Source: Candidatus Tabaqchalia intestinavium (lineage in GTDB: Bacteria > Bacillota > Clostridia > Oscillospirales > CAJFTT01). Taken from it: 32,141 nt of DNA. Positions within the stretch are counted from its first letter, which is position 1. Each line of letters starts with the position of its first letter. The notes beneath the pieces are model-generated. The model ran no database searches and was not told the origin of the DNA. It saw nothing but the letters and a program-made list of their open reading frames with translations. Below are positions 23,083 through 31,393 of this stretch, piece after piece. Made by a program: the position numbers and the translations under genes. The DNA is taken from contig CAJFTT010000023.1 in NCBI GenBank assembly GCA_904420005.1, forward strand, positions 1 to 32,141, written 5' to 3'.

Positions 23083-23134
23083 GGCTTTTTACCTCCCCGG
23101 TAGAACTGGAGGGGGCTCTTGCCTACTCGGCAGC

Positions 23135-23168
23135 AAAAAAAGCTGGCATCCCGCAGGATGCCAGCTTT
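23135..23168 (-). terminator. Terminator of the pyruvate:ferredoxin oxidoreductase gene
   Basis: A 13-bp perfect stem (23139-23151 with 23156-23168, minus strand AAAGCTGGCATCC) with a TGCG loop and a run of seven T on the minus strand. It starts 17 bases after the stop codon. Confidence 0.95.
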
Positions 23169-23184
23169 CGATTTACGCCGGGTC

Positions 23185-26100
23185 TTATTCGTACAGCTTC
23201 GTGCGACGCACCAGCATGTCGTATTTCTCCTTGGCGTTCTGCTCTGCCTTGTCGAACAGCACACTCGCGCGATCGGGGAAGGATTTCGTGAGCGAGGAAT
23301 ATCTCGCTTCGCTCATGATGAAGTCCTTATACGACGCAGTCGGCGCCTTGCTGTCGAGCTGGAACGGGTTCTTGCCAGCCTCCGACAGCCGCGGGTCGAA
23401 GCGGAAGGTGTGCCAGTAGCCCGCCGCGACAGCCGCCTTGATCTCGGCCTGCGCATTGGTCATGCCGCCCTTGATATAATGGTTGATGCAGGGCGCATAG
23501 GCGATGATCAGCGAGGGACCGTGATAGCTCTCCGCCTCGGTCATGGCCTTGATGCACTGGTTATAGTCCGCGCCCATCGCGATCTGCGCGACGTAGACGT
23601 AACCATAGCTCATGGCGATAGCCGCGAGATCCTTCTTCTTGACCGTCTTGCCGGCCGCGGCGAACTGCGCCACCGCGCCCGTCGGGGTCGCCTTGGAGGA
23701 CTGGCCGCCGGTGTTGGAATACACTTCCGTGTCGAAGACGAAGATATTGACATCCTCGCCCGAGGCGATGACGTGATCCAGGCCGCCGAAACCGATGTCA
23801 TAGGCCCAACCGTCGCCGCCGAAGATCCAGATGGACTTCTTCGCGAGGAATTCCTTATCCTTGAGCAGCTTCGCGATCAGCTCGGCCTTCTCGCCGTCGG
23901 CCTTCTCCGCTTCCAGCGCCGCGACCATCGCGTCGGTCGCCGGGCGGTTGGCCTTGCCGTCCATCATGGTGTCCACCCAGCCCTGGATGGCCGCCTTGAG
24001 GTTATCGGAAACGCCCTTCTCCATCAGCGCGTCGACATAGCCAGCCAGGCGCTTGCGGATGGTGGTAGCGGCCAGGTACATACCATAGCCGAACTCCGCG
24101 TTATCCTCAAACAGCGAGTTCTGCCACGCCGGACCGAAGCCGCGCTTGTTGACCGTGTACGGGGTCGAGGGCGCGCTGCCGCCCCAGATCGAGGAGCAGC
24201 CGGTGGCGTTGGCGATATACATTCTGTCGCCGAACAGCTGGGTGACGAGCTTGGCGTACGGCGTCTCGCCGCAGCCCGCGCAGGCGCCGGAGAACTCCAG
24301 CAGCGGCTGCTTAAACTGGCTGCCCTTGACCGATTCGGGCTTCCAGACTTCCGCCACCTGCGGCTTCTCGGCAACCTTCTCCACGCAGTAATCGAACGCA
24401 GCCTGCTTCTCCATCTGCGAATCGATGGGTTTCATGACGAGCGCCTTTTCCTTCGCCGGGCAAACCTTGGCGCAGGAACCGCAGCCCGTGCAGTCGAGGG
24501 TCGAGATGACCATCGCGAACTTCAGATCATCCAGGCCCTTGCCGACCATCTTCTTGGACTTGAGAGACGCCGGCGCCGCCGCCGCTTCCTTCTCATCGAG
24601 CGCGAACGGACGGATGACCGCATGCGGACATACATAGGAGCACTGGTTGCACTGGATGCAGTTCTCCGGGATCCACTCCGGCACGTCGACCGCAATGCCG
24701 CGCTTCTCATACGCAGCGGAACCCTGCGGGAAGGTGCCGTCGGCGTTCTCGACGAACGTGGAAACCGGCAGGTCGTCGCCCTTCTGCGCGCTGACCGGGA
24801 TGAGAATATCCTTGACAAACTTGACCAGCTCCGGACGGTTGCCGGTCACCTCGACCTCGACCTTCTCGTCCTTGGCCTTGGCCCAGTCCGCCGGGACCTT
24901 GACCTTGCGGACGCCGGTCATGCCGCGGTCGATGGCCGCGTGGTTCATCGCGACGACAGCCTCGCCCTTCTTGCCGTAAGAAGCCGTGGCGGCGTCCTTC
25001 ATATACTTGACCGCATCGTCGGCGGGGATGATCTTGGAGAGCTTGAAGAACGCAGCCTGCAGGATGGTGTTGATGCGGCCGCCCAAGCCGATTTCCTTCG
25101 CGATGCCGATACCGTCGATGGTGTAGAACTTGATATTGTTCTTCGCGATGAAGCGCTTGACGTCAGCCGGCAGACGCTCGGACAGCTCTTTGTCATCCCA
25201 GGGGCAGTTGAGCAGGAACGTGCCGCCCTCTTTCAGGTCGCTGACCATGTCGTACTTGCCGATATACGACGGGTTGTGGCAGGCCACGAAGTCCGCCTTG
25301 GAGACATAATAGGTCGAGCGGATGGGCTTCTTGCCGAAACGCAGATGCGAGATCGTGACGCCGCCGGACTTCTTCGAGTCATAAGCGAAATAGCCCTGCG
25401 CATACAGGTTCGTATGGTCGCCGATGATCTTGATGGAGTTCTTGTTCGCGCCGACGGTGCCGTCCGCGCCCAGGCCCCAGAATTTGCAGGAGGTCGTGCC
25501 GCGCGGCGTGGTGTCGGGATTCTCCTTGACCTTCAGCGACAGATGCGTGACGTCGTCCTCGATGCCGATGGTGAAGCGCTTCTTCGGGCGGGCGGATTCC
25601 GCGTTGCGGTACGCCGCGATGATCTGGCCCGGGGTGGTGTCCTTGGAGCCCAGACCGTAACGGCCCGAATACACCGGCACGTTCGAGAACTTGCTGTCGG
25701 ACAGCGCCGCGACCACGTCGAGGAACAGCGGCTCGCCCAGCGCGCCCGGCTCCTTCGTGCGGTCGAGCACGGTGATGGTCTTGACCGTCGAGGGGAGCGC
25801 GGAGATCAGGTGCTTGGCGGAGAACGGACGATAGAGGCGGACCTTCACCAGGCCGACCTTCTCGCCCTTGGCGTTGAGATATTCCACGACCTCGTCCGCG
25901 GTGTCGCAGACGGAACCCATCGCGACGATGACATGCTCCGCGTCGCGCGCGCCGTGGTAGTTGAAGAGCTTATACTTGGTGCCGGCGACCTCGTTGACCT
26001 TGCCCATATATTCTTCCACGATGCCGGGGATGGCGTTGTAATATTCATTGCAGGCCTCGCGCGCCTGGAAGAAGATGTCGGGGTTCTGCGCCGTGCCGCG

Positions 26101-26745
26101 CAGGACCGGATGCTCCGGATTGAGCGCGTGCTTGCGGAAGCGGTCGACCGCGTCCCAGTCGAGCATGCCCGCGAGGGTCTCGTCGTCCCAGACCTGGATC
26201 TTCTGGATCTCATGCGAGGTGCGGAAGCCGTCGAAGAAATGCAGGAACGGCACGCGGCCCTTAATCGTGGACAGATGCGCCACCGCGCCGAGGTCCATGA
26301 CCTCCTGCACGTTGGACGAGCAGAGCATCGCGAAACCGGTCTGCCGGCAGGCATACACGTCGGAATGGTCGCCGAAAATGGACAGCGCATGGCTGGCCAG
26401 CGCACGAGCCGAGACGTGGATCACGCAGGGAAGCAGCTCACCCGCGATCTTGTACATATTCGGGATCATGAGCAGCAGGCCCTGGGAAGCGGTATACGTC
26501 GTGGTCAGAGCGCCCGCAGCGAGAGAGCCGTGCACAACGCCGGCCGCGCCGCCCTCGGACTGCATCTCCATGACCTGGACTTCCTGTCCGAACAAGTTCT
26601 TCTTGCCGGACGCGGCCCACTTGTCCGTGACTTCCGCCATGACGGAAGACGGCGTGATGGGATAAATACCAGCGACGTCGGTGAACGCATAGGACACCCA
26701 CGCGGCGGCATTGTTACCATCCATGGTCTTCATTTTTCTTGCCAT
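23185..26745 (-). CDS. nifJ: Pyruvate:ferredoxin (flavodoxin) oxidoreductase, single-chain
   Basis: Converts pyruvate and CoA to acetyl-CoA, CO2 and reduced ferredoxin, the central energy step of anaerobic fermentation. I choose the ATG at 26745 (1186 residues, MARKMKTMDGNNAAAW), nine bases after AGGAGG. Domains in order: the pyruvate-binding domain with TDVAGIYPITPSSVMAEV near 22-40, the CoA-binding domain, and two ferredoxin-type clusters at about 694-706 (CIQCNQCSYVCPH) and 750-762 (CTGCGSCAKVCPA). The thiamine diphosphate domain has CAGCGETPY near 825 and GDGWAYDIGFGG to NTGGQ at about 978-1010. Length is normal for the family. It is monocistronic with its own promoter and terminator. Confidence 0.98.
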   Translation of the reverse strand: MARKMKTMDGNNAAAWVSYAFTDVAGIYPITPSSVMAEVTDKWAASGKKNLFGQEVQVMEMQSEGGAAGVVHGSLAAGALTTTYTASQGLLLMIPNMYKIAGELLPCVIHVSARALASHALSIFGDHSDVYACRQTGFAMLCSSNVQEVMDLGAVAHLSTIKGRVPFLHFFDGFRTSHEIQKIQVWDDETLAGMLDWDAVDRFRKHALNPEHPVLRGTAQNPDIFFQAREACNEYYNAIPGIVEEYMGKVNEVAGTKYKLFNYHGARDAEHVIVAMGSVCDTADEVVEYLNAKGEKVGLVKVRLYRPFSAKHLISALPSTVKTITVLDRTKEPGALGEPLFLDVVAALSDSKFSNVPVYSGRYGLGSKDTTPGQIIAAYRNAESARPKKRFTIGIEDDVTHLSLKVKENPDTTPRGTTSCKFWGLGADGTVGANKNSIKIIGDHTNLYAQGYFAYDSKKSGGVTISHLRFGKKPIRSTYYVSKADFVACHNPSYIGKYDMVSDLKEGGTFLLNCPWDDKELSERLPADVKRFIAKNNIKFYTIDGIGIAKEIGLGGRINTILQAAFFKLSKIIPADDAVKYMKDAATASYGKKGEAVVAMNHAAIDRGMTGVRKVKVPADWAKAKDEKVEVEVTGNRPELVKFVKDILIPVSAQKGDDLPVSTFVENADGTFPQGSAAYEKRGIAVDVPEWIPENCIQCNQCSYVCPHAVIRPFALDEKEAAAAPASLKSKKMVGKGLDDLKFAMVISTLDCTGCGSCAKVCPAKEKALVMKPIDSQMEKQAAFDYCVEKVAEKPQVAEVWKPESVKGSQFKQPLLEFSGACAGCGETPYAKLVTQLFGDRMYIANATGCSSIWGGSAPSTPYTVNKRGFGPAWQNSLFEDNAEFGYGMYLAATTIRKRLAGYVDALMEKGVSDNLKAAIQGWVDTMMDGKANRPATDAMVAALEAEKADGEKAELIAKLLKDKEFLAKKSIWIFGGDGWAYDIGFGGLDHVIASGEDVNIFVFDTEVYSNTGGQSSKATPTGAVAQFAAAGKTVKKKDLAAIAMSYGYVYVAQIAMGADYNQCIKAMTEAESYHGPSLIIAYAPCINHYIKGGMTNAQAEIKAAVAAGYWHTFRFDPRLSEAGKNPFQLDSKAPTASYKDFIMSEARYSSLTKSFPDRASVLFDKAEQNAKEKYDMLVRRTKLYE

Positions 26746-26778
26746 TTCGTTTCCTCCTACAGCTTGATTTATACATAC

Positions 26779-26812
26779 TTGCGCCGCCGCACACTGGCAG
26801 CGTCCGGCGCAA
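26779..26812 (-). promoter_or_regulatory. Hairpin in the nifJ 5' leader
   Basis: TTGCGCCG (minus strand, 26805-26812) pairs with CGGCGCAA (26779-26786) around an 18-base GC-rich loop. It lies 34 bases before the start codon and leaves the ribosome binding site free. Its function is unknown. Confidence 0.4.
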
Positions 26813-26869
26813 TCTGCATTTATAAAACGCACGGCGGCGGCAAGCCTCCCCCTGCCGTACGGCGCATTT

Positions 26870-26898
26870 ATCATAGCACTTTTTCCCTCGGTTGTAAA
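26870..26898 (-). promoter_or_regulatory. Promoter of nifJ
   Basis: On the minus strand TTTACA (26893-26898), a 17-bp spacer ending in TGC, and TATGAT (26870-26875): a good sigma-A promoter with an extended -10. A GCCGTACGGC palindrome (26854-26863) covers the expected transcription start and may be an operator. Confidence 0.75.
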
Positions 26899-27261
26899 GA
26901 CAAAAACGGCTGATTTTTGTTGGTTTTTGCGGGATCGCCGCGCCGGCCGCCGTTCTTTTTCCGATGTTTTCCGATTTTTCACAATTCCCGGACATTGCCC
27001 TGTCAAAAGGACGGTATGCTAAAAGCCAGAAGGATCCCGTCCGGCGGCGCGGGCCCCCGCAGATGGATGCCCCATCGCGCGCCGCACCGCCGAACGCCTT
27101 CAACGAACATGCGGCTTTCGCGCCGGAAGCCCGCCGCACCGCTTTCCGCGGGCGCCGCGGCTGCTATGTCGGCGCTGTTACGCCGGGATTCCCGCTTGAG
27201 ATGGGCGGGGAACCCCGGCGTGTTTTGGGTTTGCGCCGCAGATAACAGGAGGAACGAAACG
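26899..27261. other. Gene-free region between nifJ promoter and foldase gene
   Basis: About 360 bp without a convincing gene. It should hold the promoter of the foldase gene. The only candidate I see is TATGCT at 27015-27020 with a poorly placed TTGCCC upstream, which is weak. TTTTCCGAT occurs twice, ten bases apart, near 26957-26976. Confidence 0.4.
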
Positions 27262-28779
27262 ATGGGGAAAGGGACGAGAAAACGGCAGGCAAGTCTGGAA
27301 GCGCAGCAAAAGCAGGAGCAGGAACGGCAAAAACAGCGAAAAAAGCATAAACGCAACGTGATCATCGGCGTGTGCTGCGCCGCAGCGGCTGTCATCATCG
27401 CGGGCGCTTCGGTCGGGTTGGCCATCGTGCGCGACACCGGGTATTTCCTTCGTCGCTCGGTGTGTCTGGAAACACCGAATTTCCAAGTGGACGGCGCGAT
27501 GTTCTCTTATTTCTTTTACAGCAAATATAACGACTACGTCAATTATTATGCCGATTCCCTGACGGATCTCGGGCTGGACACTTCCCTGTCGCTCAAGGAG
27601 CAGGAAAGTACCTATGGCGGCACATGGTTTGATTATTTCCGTCTGGAAACGCAGGAGCTGGCGCAGGACCTGCTGCTGTTCGCAGAGAGCGCGAAAAGCA
27701 CGGGCCTGGAGCTGGATGAAGAGGATTATTCCTATATCGATGCGGCGCTCGAATCCACGCGGCAGGCAGCGGACGCGGCCGGCATGGAGCTCGACGCCTT
27801 TCTCGACAGCCAGTATGGCGTCGGCGTGCGCGAGGATGACGTGCGCCGCTGCCTGGAGCTGACGACGCTGGCAGAGAAGCGTTATGAGGTTTTCGTGCAG
27901 GATTTCTCCGTCACCGACGAAGAGCTGGAGGCCTACTGCGCCGCGCATCCGGAGGATTTTTATTACTGCGATTACCTGTTTTATACCTTCACGGCAGACA
28001 CCCTGGCGGACGCCACCAGCGAAGAAGCCGCGGCGCTCGATCAGGAGACCCGCGCGCTGGCGGAAGCGCTCGCGGCCTGCGACAGCGAGGAAGCCTTCGA
28101 GGCCGCCGTGCTCGAGCAGGAGCGCGCCCTGGCGGAGGAGGAGCTGACCGAAGAGGACGAAGAAAGCATCCTGGAAGACATCCGCATCACGTACCACAAA
28201 TACGGCACGGAAAACGAAGAGGATCAATGGGCTTTCGATGCTGCGCGCCAGGCCGGCGACACCGCCGTATTCGGCAGCGACGGGGAATATACCGTGTACT
28301 ATCTGCTTCAGCCCCAATACCGGCAGGAATACATCACCAAAAACGTGCGGCACATCCTGCTGACCTCCAACACCTACGAAACCGAAGAGGACGCGGAGGC
28401 AAAGGCAGAGGAGCTGCTGGCGCAATGGCTGGAGGACGGCGGCACGGCGGAGGCCTTCGCGGCGCTCGCGCGGCAGTACAGCGAGGACACCGGCTCGGTC
28501 ACGGACGGTGGGCTGTATGCCAACGTGCTGCGCGGCGAAATGGGCGGTGAGTTCGAGAACTGGTGCTATTCGGACGAGCGCGCGCCGGGCGACACCGGCA
28601 CGCTCTCCTCTTCCTACGGCGTGCATGTGATGTATTTCGAGGGGGACGGGCTGCCGGCCTGGGCCGCCCAGGCGTATAACACGCTGCGATCCGACGCCTA
28701 CGATACGCTCTATGAGGAGCTGACCGACACGACCCCTATGACAACGAACGTCGACCGCATCAGCCGCCTGCGCGCCTGA
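27262..28779 (+). CDS. Membrane-anchored PpiC-type peptidyl-prolyl isomerase (PrsA-like foldase)
   Basis: A 505-residue protein predicted to help exported proteins fold outside the membrane. The ATG at 27262 follows CAGGAGGAACGAAACG. Residues 1-31 are very basic and Gln-rich (cytoplasmic). Residues 32-56 are a single membrane anchor (NVIIGVCCAAAAVIIAGASV), without a lipobox, so it is a type II protein rather than a lipoprotein like PrsA. A helical, acidic SurA-like region follows. A parvulin (rotamase) domain lies at about 358-460, with VRHILL, FAALARQYSEDTGS, GGLY and FENWCYSDERAPGDTG, ending in GVHVMYFEG. The mature part is strongly acidic. It appears monocistronic. Confidence 0.9.
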   Translation: MGKGTRKRQASLEAQQKQEQERQKQRKKHKRNVIIGVCCAAAAVIIAGASVGLAIVRDTGYFLRRSVCLETPNFQVDGAMFSYFFYSKYNDYVNYYADSLTDLGLDTSLSLKEQESTYGGTWFDYFRLETQELAQDLLLFAESAKSTGLELDEEDYSYIDAALESTRQAADAAGMELDAFLDSQYGVGVREDDVRRCLELTTLAEKRYEVFVQDFSVTDEELEAYCAAHPEDFYYCDYLFYTFTADTLADATSEEAAALDQETRALAEALAACDSEEAFEAAVLEQERALAEEELTEEDEESILEDIRITYHKYGTENEEDQWAFDAARQAGDTAVFGSDGEYTVYYLLQPQYRQEYITKNVRHILLTSNTYETEEDAEAKAEELLAQWLEDGGTAEAFAALARQYSEDTGSVTDGGLYANVLRGEMGGEFENWCYSDERAPGDTGTLSSSYGVHVMYFEGDGLPAWAAQAYNTLRSDAYDTLYEELTDTTPMTTNVDRISRLRA

Positions 28780-29230
28780 CCTTCGGCGTGCTTCAAAGAG
28801 GAAACATGGCTTTTGATGCCGCGCCGCCATGCAGCGAGTCACGCAAAGCGCGGCAAGGCATCGCAATCGGCGGTTTGGCACGGAGTCTCCAGCGCCCCGC
28901 CGCAAGCCAAAGCGGCCCCGGAAATCTTTTTCGCACATGGGGTCCATGCGCGCCGTATCCTGGTTTGTGTTCGCCCCTAAGGGGAAAACACAGCTGAAAC
29001 CAAAATGTGAACAGCGCTTTCGCTTGGAAAAGTTCGCAGGAGCAATGGCGCAAACGCCCAAAAATTCGTTCTAGGACGGCCTTGCAACGCAGGGGTTGCC
29101 AGGCCAAAAGGCGGCGGCCCCGCGCATCCAAAATTCAGCGGGTGATGCAGGACAGCGCGAATTGCGCAAGAAAAGCCGGCATCCCCTCGCCGAATTTTCC
29201 CGCTGCGCATATCCCCCAGCCAAGCGGCGC
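28780..29230. other. Gene-free region with inverted repeats
   Basis: About 450 bp following the foldase gene. Open frames on both strands lack ribosome binding sites and family resemblance. Visible structure includes GTGTT-CG-CCCC-TAA-GGGG-AA-AACAC near 28965-28989. GATGCC and GGCATC arms flank about 35 bases near 28815-28865. I recognise no known RNA family. Confidence 0.45.
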
Positions 29231-29267
29231 AAAAGGCGGCAGGCACTTTTCGTGCTTGCCGCCTTTT
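29231..29267 (+). terminator. Strong hairpin, likely terminator
   Basis: Arms 29231-29246 and 29252-29267 (AAAAGGCGGCAGGCAC with its near-complement) form a 16-pair stem with a TTTTC loop, ending in TTTTGGTTTTC. It is the first convincing terminator after the foldase gene. By symmetry it may also stop minus-strand transcripts. Confidence 0.7.
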
Positions 29268-29269
29268 GG

Positions 29270-29303
29270 TTTTCTAGGCCGCCCGCCGGCGCGGCCTAGA
29301 AAA
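29270..29303. repeat. Perfect inverted repeat, 13-bp arms
   Basis: TTTTCTAGGCCGC (29270-29282) and its exact complement (29291-29303) around an eight-base GC-rich centre. T lies on the 5' arm on both strands, so it is not a classical terminator. It lies directly against the preceding hairpin and 14 bp from the DUF6044-like remnant. Confidence 0.75.
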
Positions 29304-29317
29304 GATTTATTTCGTTT

Positions 29318-29855
29318 TTATGCCTGCAGCTCCGGCTTCACGCCATAAAGATAAATCCGATAAGGGCTGTCCTCCCGCTCGAAAATCTGCATCAGCACAA
29401 GGCCGGACTCTTCCGGGCGCTCTACCCGCAGTCCCGACAAGATATAATCACACCCCCAATTTTCCAGGGCAGCGGCGGAAAATTCCAGATTTTTCAGCGT
29501 TCTCCCGCTGGTTTTTGCGAAAAAAATACTGCTGTCCCAGCTCGCTGAAAAACCGATAGCACCGATTTCCCCAACCGTCAACATGACCGCGTAGAGAAGC
29601 GCTCTTTTCCAGTTCCGCCGCGACGATCTCGCGGAAAGCGTGCTTATACGCAATGTCATAATTGTTGGAATATCCATCGATGCAGTAAAAGCCGTTATAC
29701 AGCGGCGCAGAAGGATACAGCGCGAGACTGCCCACGCGGTATTCCTCCACCGGCCGGCCGATATAAGCCCGGATTTCCTCCAAGAGCGCCGGGCTGAAAA
29801 ATTCCTTCCAGGAAACCGTCTGCTCCGTCACGGCCGTGTCGGCGAACGCCTGCAT
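29318..29855 (-). pseudogene. Truncated, frameshifted DUF6044-type (YfhO-like) membrane protein remnant
   Basis: Two overlapping minus-strand frames together give the C-terminal part of a DUF6044-like protein. The first frame (29855 down to about 29525) has WKEFFSPALLEEIRAYIGRP, then YNGFYCIDGYSNNYDIAYKH and WGNRCYRFFSELGQQY. The second (from about 29525 to 29318) continues with FFAKTSGRTLKNLEFSAAAL, GCDYILS and YRIYLYGV. The switch falls at a run of seven T (29520-29526); removing one T restores a single reading frame. Family members are usually several hundred residues longer, with many membrane segments; that N-terminal part is missing, and an AT-rich stretch begins just upstream. I infer a 5'-deleted pseudogene. 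A sequencing error at the homopolymer could explain the frameshift but not the truncation. Confidence 0.7.
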
Positions 29856-30152
29856 TTCGCAAGATTTTAAAAAATTTTATATTTTGCGGACTTCGCCGTA
29901 ATCGTCTACTATACTGCTACAATCCTAGCAGTGCTCTCGTCCGCTCGTTGTCATGGCACCTCAGCAGCGATGACATACCGGGAAACGATGCGTGCTTCCA
30001 CCGAGCGCGACGACCCGAAACGGCAAGAATGCTTCCCTGCCCCCGGCCCCAAGCAGCGCACGCGAAGCCAACGCAGGCCAGCAGCCGACCTCTCTAAAAG
30101 CGTCGCTGCGCAGCCCCGAATACCTTTGCATAAAGTTGCGCGCTGGCGGCTT
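29856..30152. other. Gene-free stretch upstream of the DUF6044-like remnant
   Basis: About 300 bp. It starts with an AT-rich block (29866-29887) and has a CTGCTA-GGATTG-TAGCAG hairpin (minus strand) near 29918-29935. No convincing gene or promoter is seen. Confidence 0.4.
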
Positions 30153-30584
30153 TCAGCGCCAGAGCAGCCTATACTGCAGCCGCCGGTGCTCCAGATACAG
30201 CCGGAAATCGGAAAACAATCGCATTTCACAGGATAATGTTTTTTCATCCCGGGCCAAAAATTCCCCCGCAATGAAATCAGGAAGGGTGCCAAACGGCGAA
30301 AAATTGATTTCCAGCCGGCTGACCGCCTGAAATGTCAAGGTATAAACCTGCGCATCTGATTTCCAATGCATGCATACATCAAACTGCTTTTCTTTCCAGG
30401 TGTGCCGCCGCCTGATCTCGATGCTGAGCAGATCATGATCGTGCATCCCCTTTTCCAGATAAAACCGGCAAAACGCGGCGGGAAGCCGGCCTTTTTCCGC
30501 CAAGTTCTTTTTGAAATCGGTTGTATACTGCGCCAGCTGTGCAAGCCATACTGCCTCCTCTGCTTCTGGATGCAGGTATTTCAT
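30153..30584 (-). CDS. Unrecognised 143-residue cytoplasmic protein
   Basis: Starts MKYLHPEAEEAVWLAQL with AAGGAGAATAAGG directly before the ATG. Longer in-frame starts upstream lack a ribosome binding site. It has no signal peptide or membrane segment. The middle has GMHDHDLLSIEIRRR, then alternating beta-strand-like segments (QFDVCMHWKS, VYTLTFQAVSRLEINF), and a C-terminal charged helix. Size and alpha/beta pattern resemble the small immunity proteins and DUF4085-like proteins of Firmicutes, but I cannot assign a family. It is 194 bp downstream of another unrecognised gene on the same strand and may be co-transcribed with it. A CTGGCG/CGCCAG hairpin (30143-30162) overlaps its stop codon. 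Confidence 0.7.
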   Translation of the reverse strand: MKYLHPEAEEAVWLAQLAQYTTDFKKNLAEKGRLPAAFCRFYLEKGMHDHDLLSIEIRRRHTWKEKQFDVCMHWKSDAQVYTLTFQAVSRLEINFSPFGTLPDFIAGEFLARDEKTLSCEMRLFSDFRLYLEHRRLQYRLLWR

Positions 30585-30778
30585 CCTTATTCTCCTTCTT
30601 CCTCCCAAGAATTCAACGCCGGCGCGCGAACCCCGGCGCTCTGCGCACATCACCATATTCCGCGGGCAGGATTCCGCCCACCCCCTCAAGCACCTCCAGG
30701 AGGCTTTTCTTTCCCGCTTCCGCGCCCCTCGGCTGCACGCCCGGTTTGGACTGCCAACGCCCCTTTACGACCGCAGGA

Positions 30779-31393
30779 TTATGGCAGTGTGTAATCTTCC
30801 CAAAACAGCTCGCTTTCCGGTACCCAAGCATAGGGCTCCCCCAGCGGGACGCCCATTTCCACCAGGAAACGGTATTCGTGAATATCGCGGGGGAAAACCT
30901 CCACATATTGTTCATGGCTGCTCGCATACAGCCAGCACCGCCCCCTTCGGAAGAAGCTCAGATCCTCCGGGTAGAGCGGATAACGCCAGGCAAAATAGCT
31001 GCCGGGCTGCCGAAGCAAAGGGAACGCATCCGGACAGGCCCGATAGAGCCGAACGGTATACGCAATGGGCGAAGAGAGGATTTTGGTACTGGGCCATTCG
31101 GGATTGCTCCTTTCCCGCAGGAGCAGGAGCGCGAGCTTTTGCAGAAACGGCAGGCAATGCGACGCAAACTGCGCGGCGTCCTGCTCGTATCGTTCCTTTT
31201 CTTCCTGCAGCCGCTGCATCGTCCGCGCGTCGGGGCGCAATCCCAGCCCGCGCATTGCAGATGCCCGCAGATTGCCGTCCATATACGGCGGCGGCTGCAC
31301 GGCGCACGCCAGAAGGAACACGTCCGAGCTGTCCAGCGCATACCGTAGCAGGGATAGGTAAAGCGTCTGCCCAATGTCCTGGTGAATCGTCAT
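30779..31393 (-). CDS. Unrecognised 204-residue protein
   Basis: Begins MTIHQDIGQTLYLSLLRYAL with GGAGGT five bases before the ATG, so the start is well supported. It has no signal peptide or clear membrane segment. The N-terminal half is helical and charged (RTMQRLQEEKERYEQDAAQF). The C-terminal half is rich in aromatic residues, with YPEDLSFFRRGRCWLYASSH and ending in SELFWEDYTLP. This pattern suggests a compact domain with an exposed aromatic face, as in immunity or SMI1-type proteins, but I recognise no specific family. Together with the next gene it forms a small accessory pair of unknown role. Confidence 0.75.
   Translation of the reverse strand: MTIHQDIGQTLYLSLLRYALDSSDVFLLACAVQPPPYMDGNLRASAMRGLGLRPDARTMQRLQEEKERYEQDAAQFASHCLPFLQKLALLLLRERSNPEWPSTKILSSPIAYTVRLYRACPDAFPLLRQPGSYFAWRYPLYPEDLSFFRRGRCWLYASSHEQYVEVFPRDIHEYRFLVEMGVPLGEPYAWVPESELFWEDYTLP

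Noticed and set aside
30613-30927. Minus-strand frame across the gap between the two unrecognised genes, ending in a basic stretch
   Set aside because: It lacks a start with a ribosome binding site and overlaps the 204-residue gene in another frame. I considered a toxin-tail remnant but found no supporting motif.
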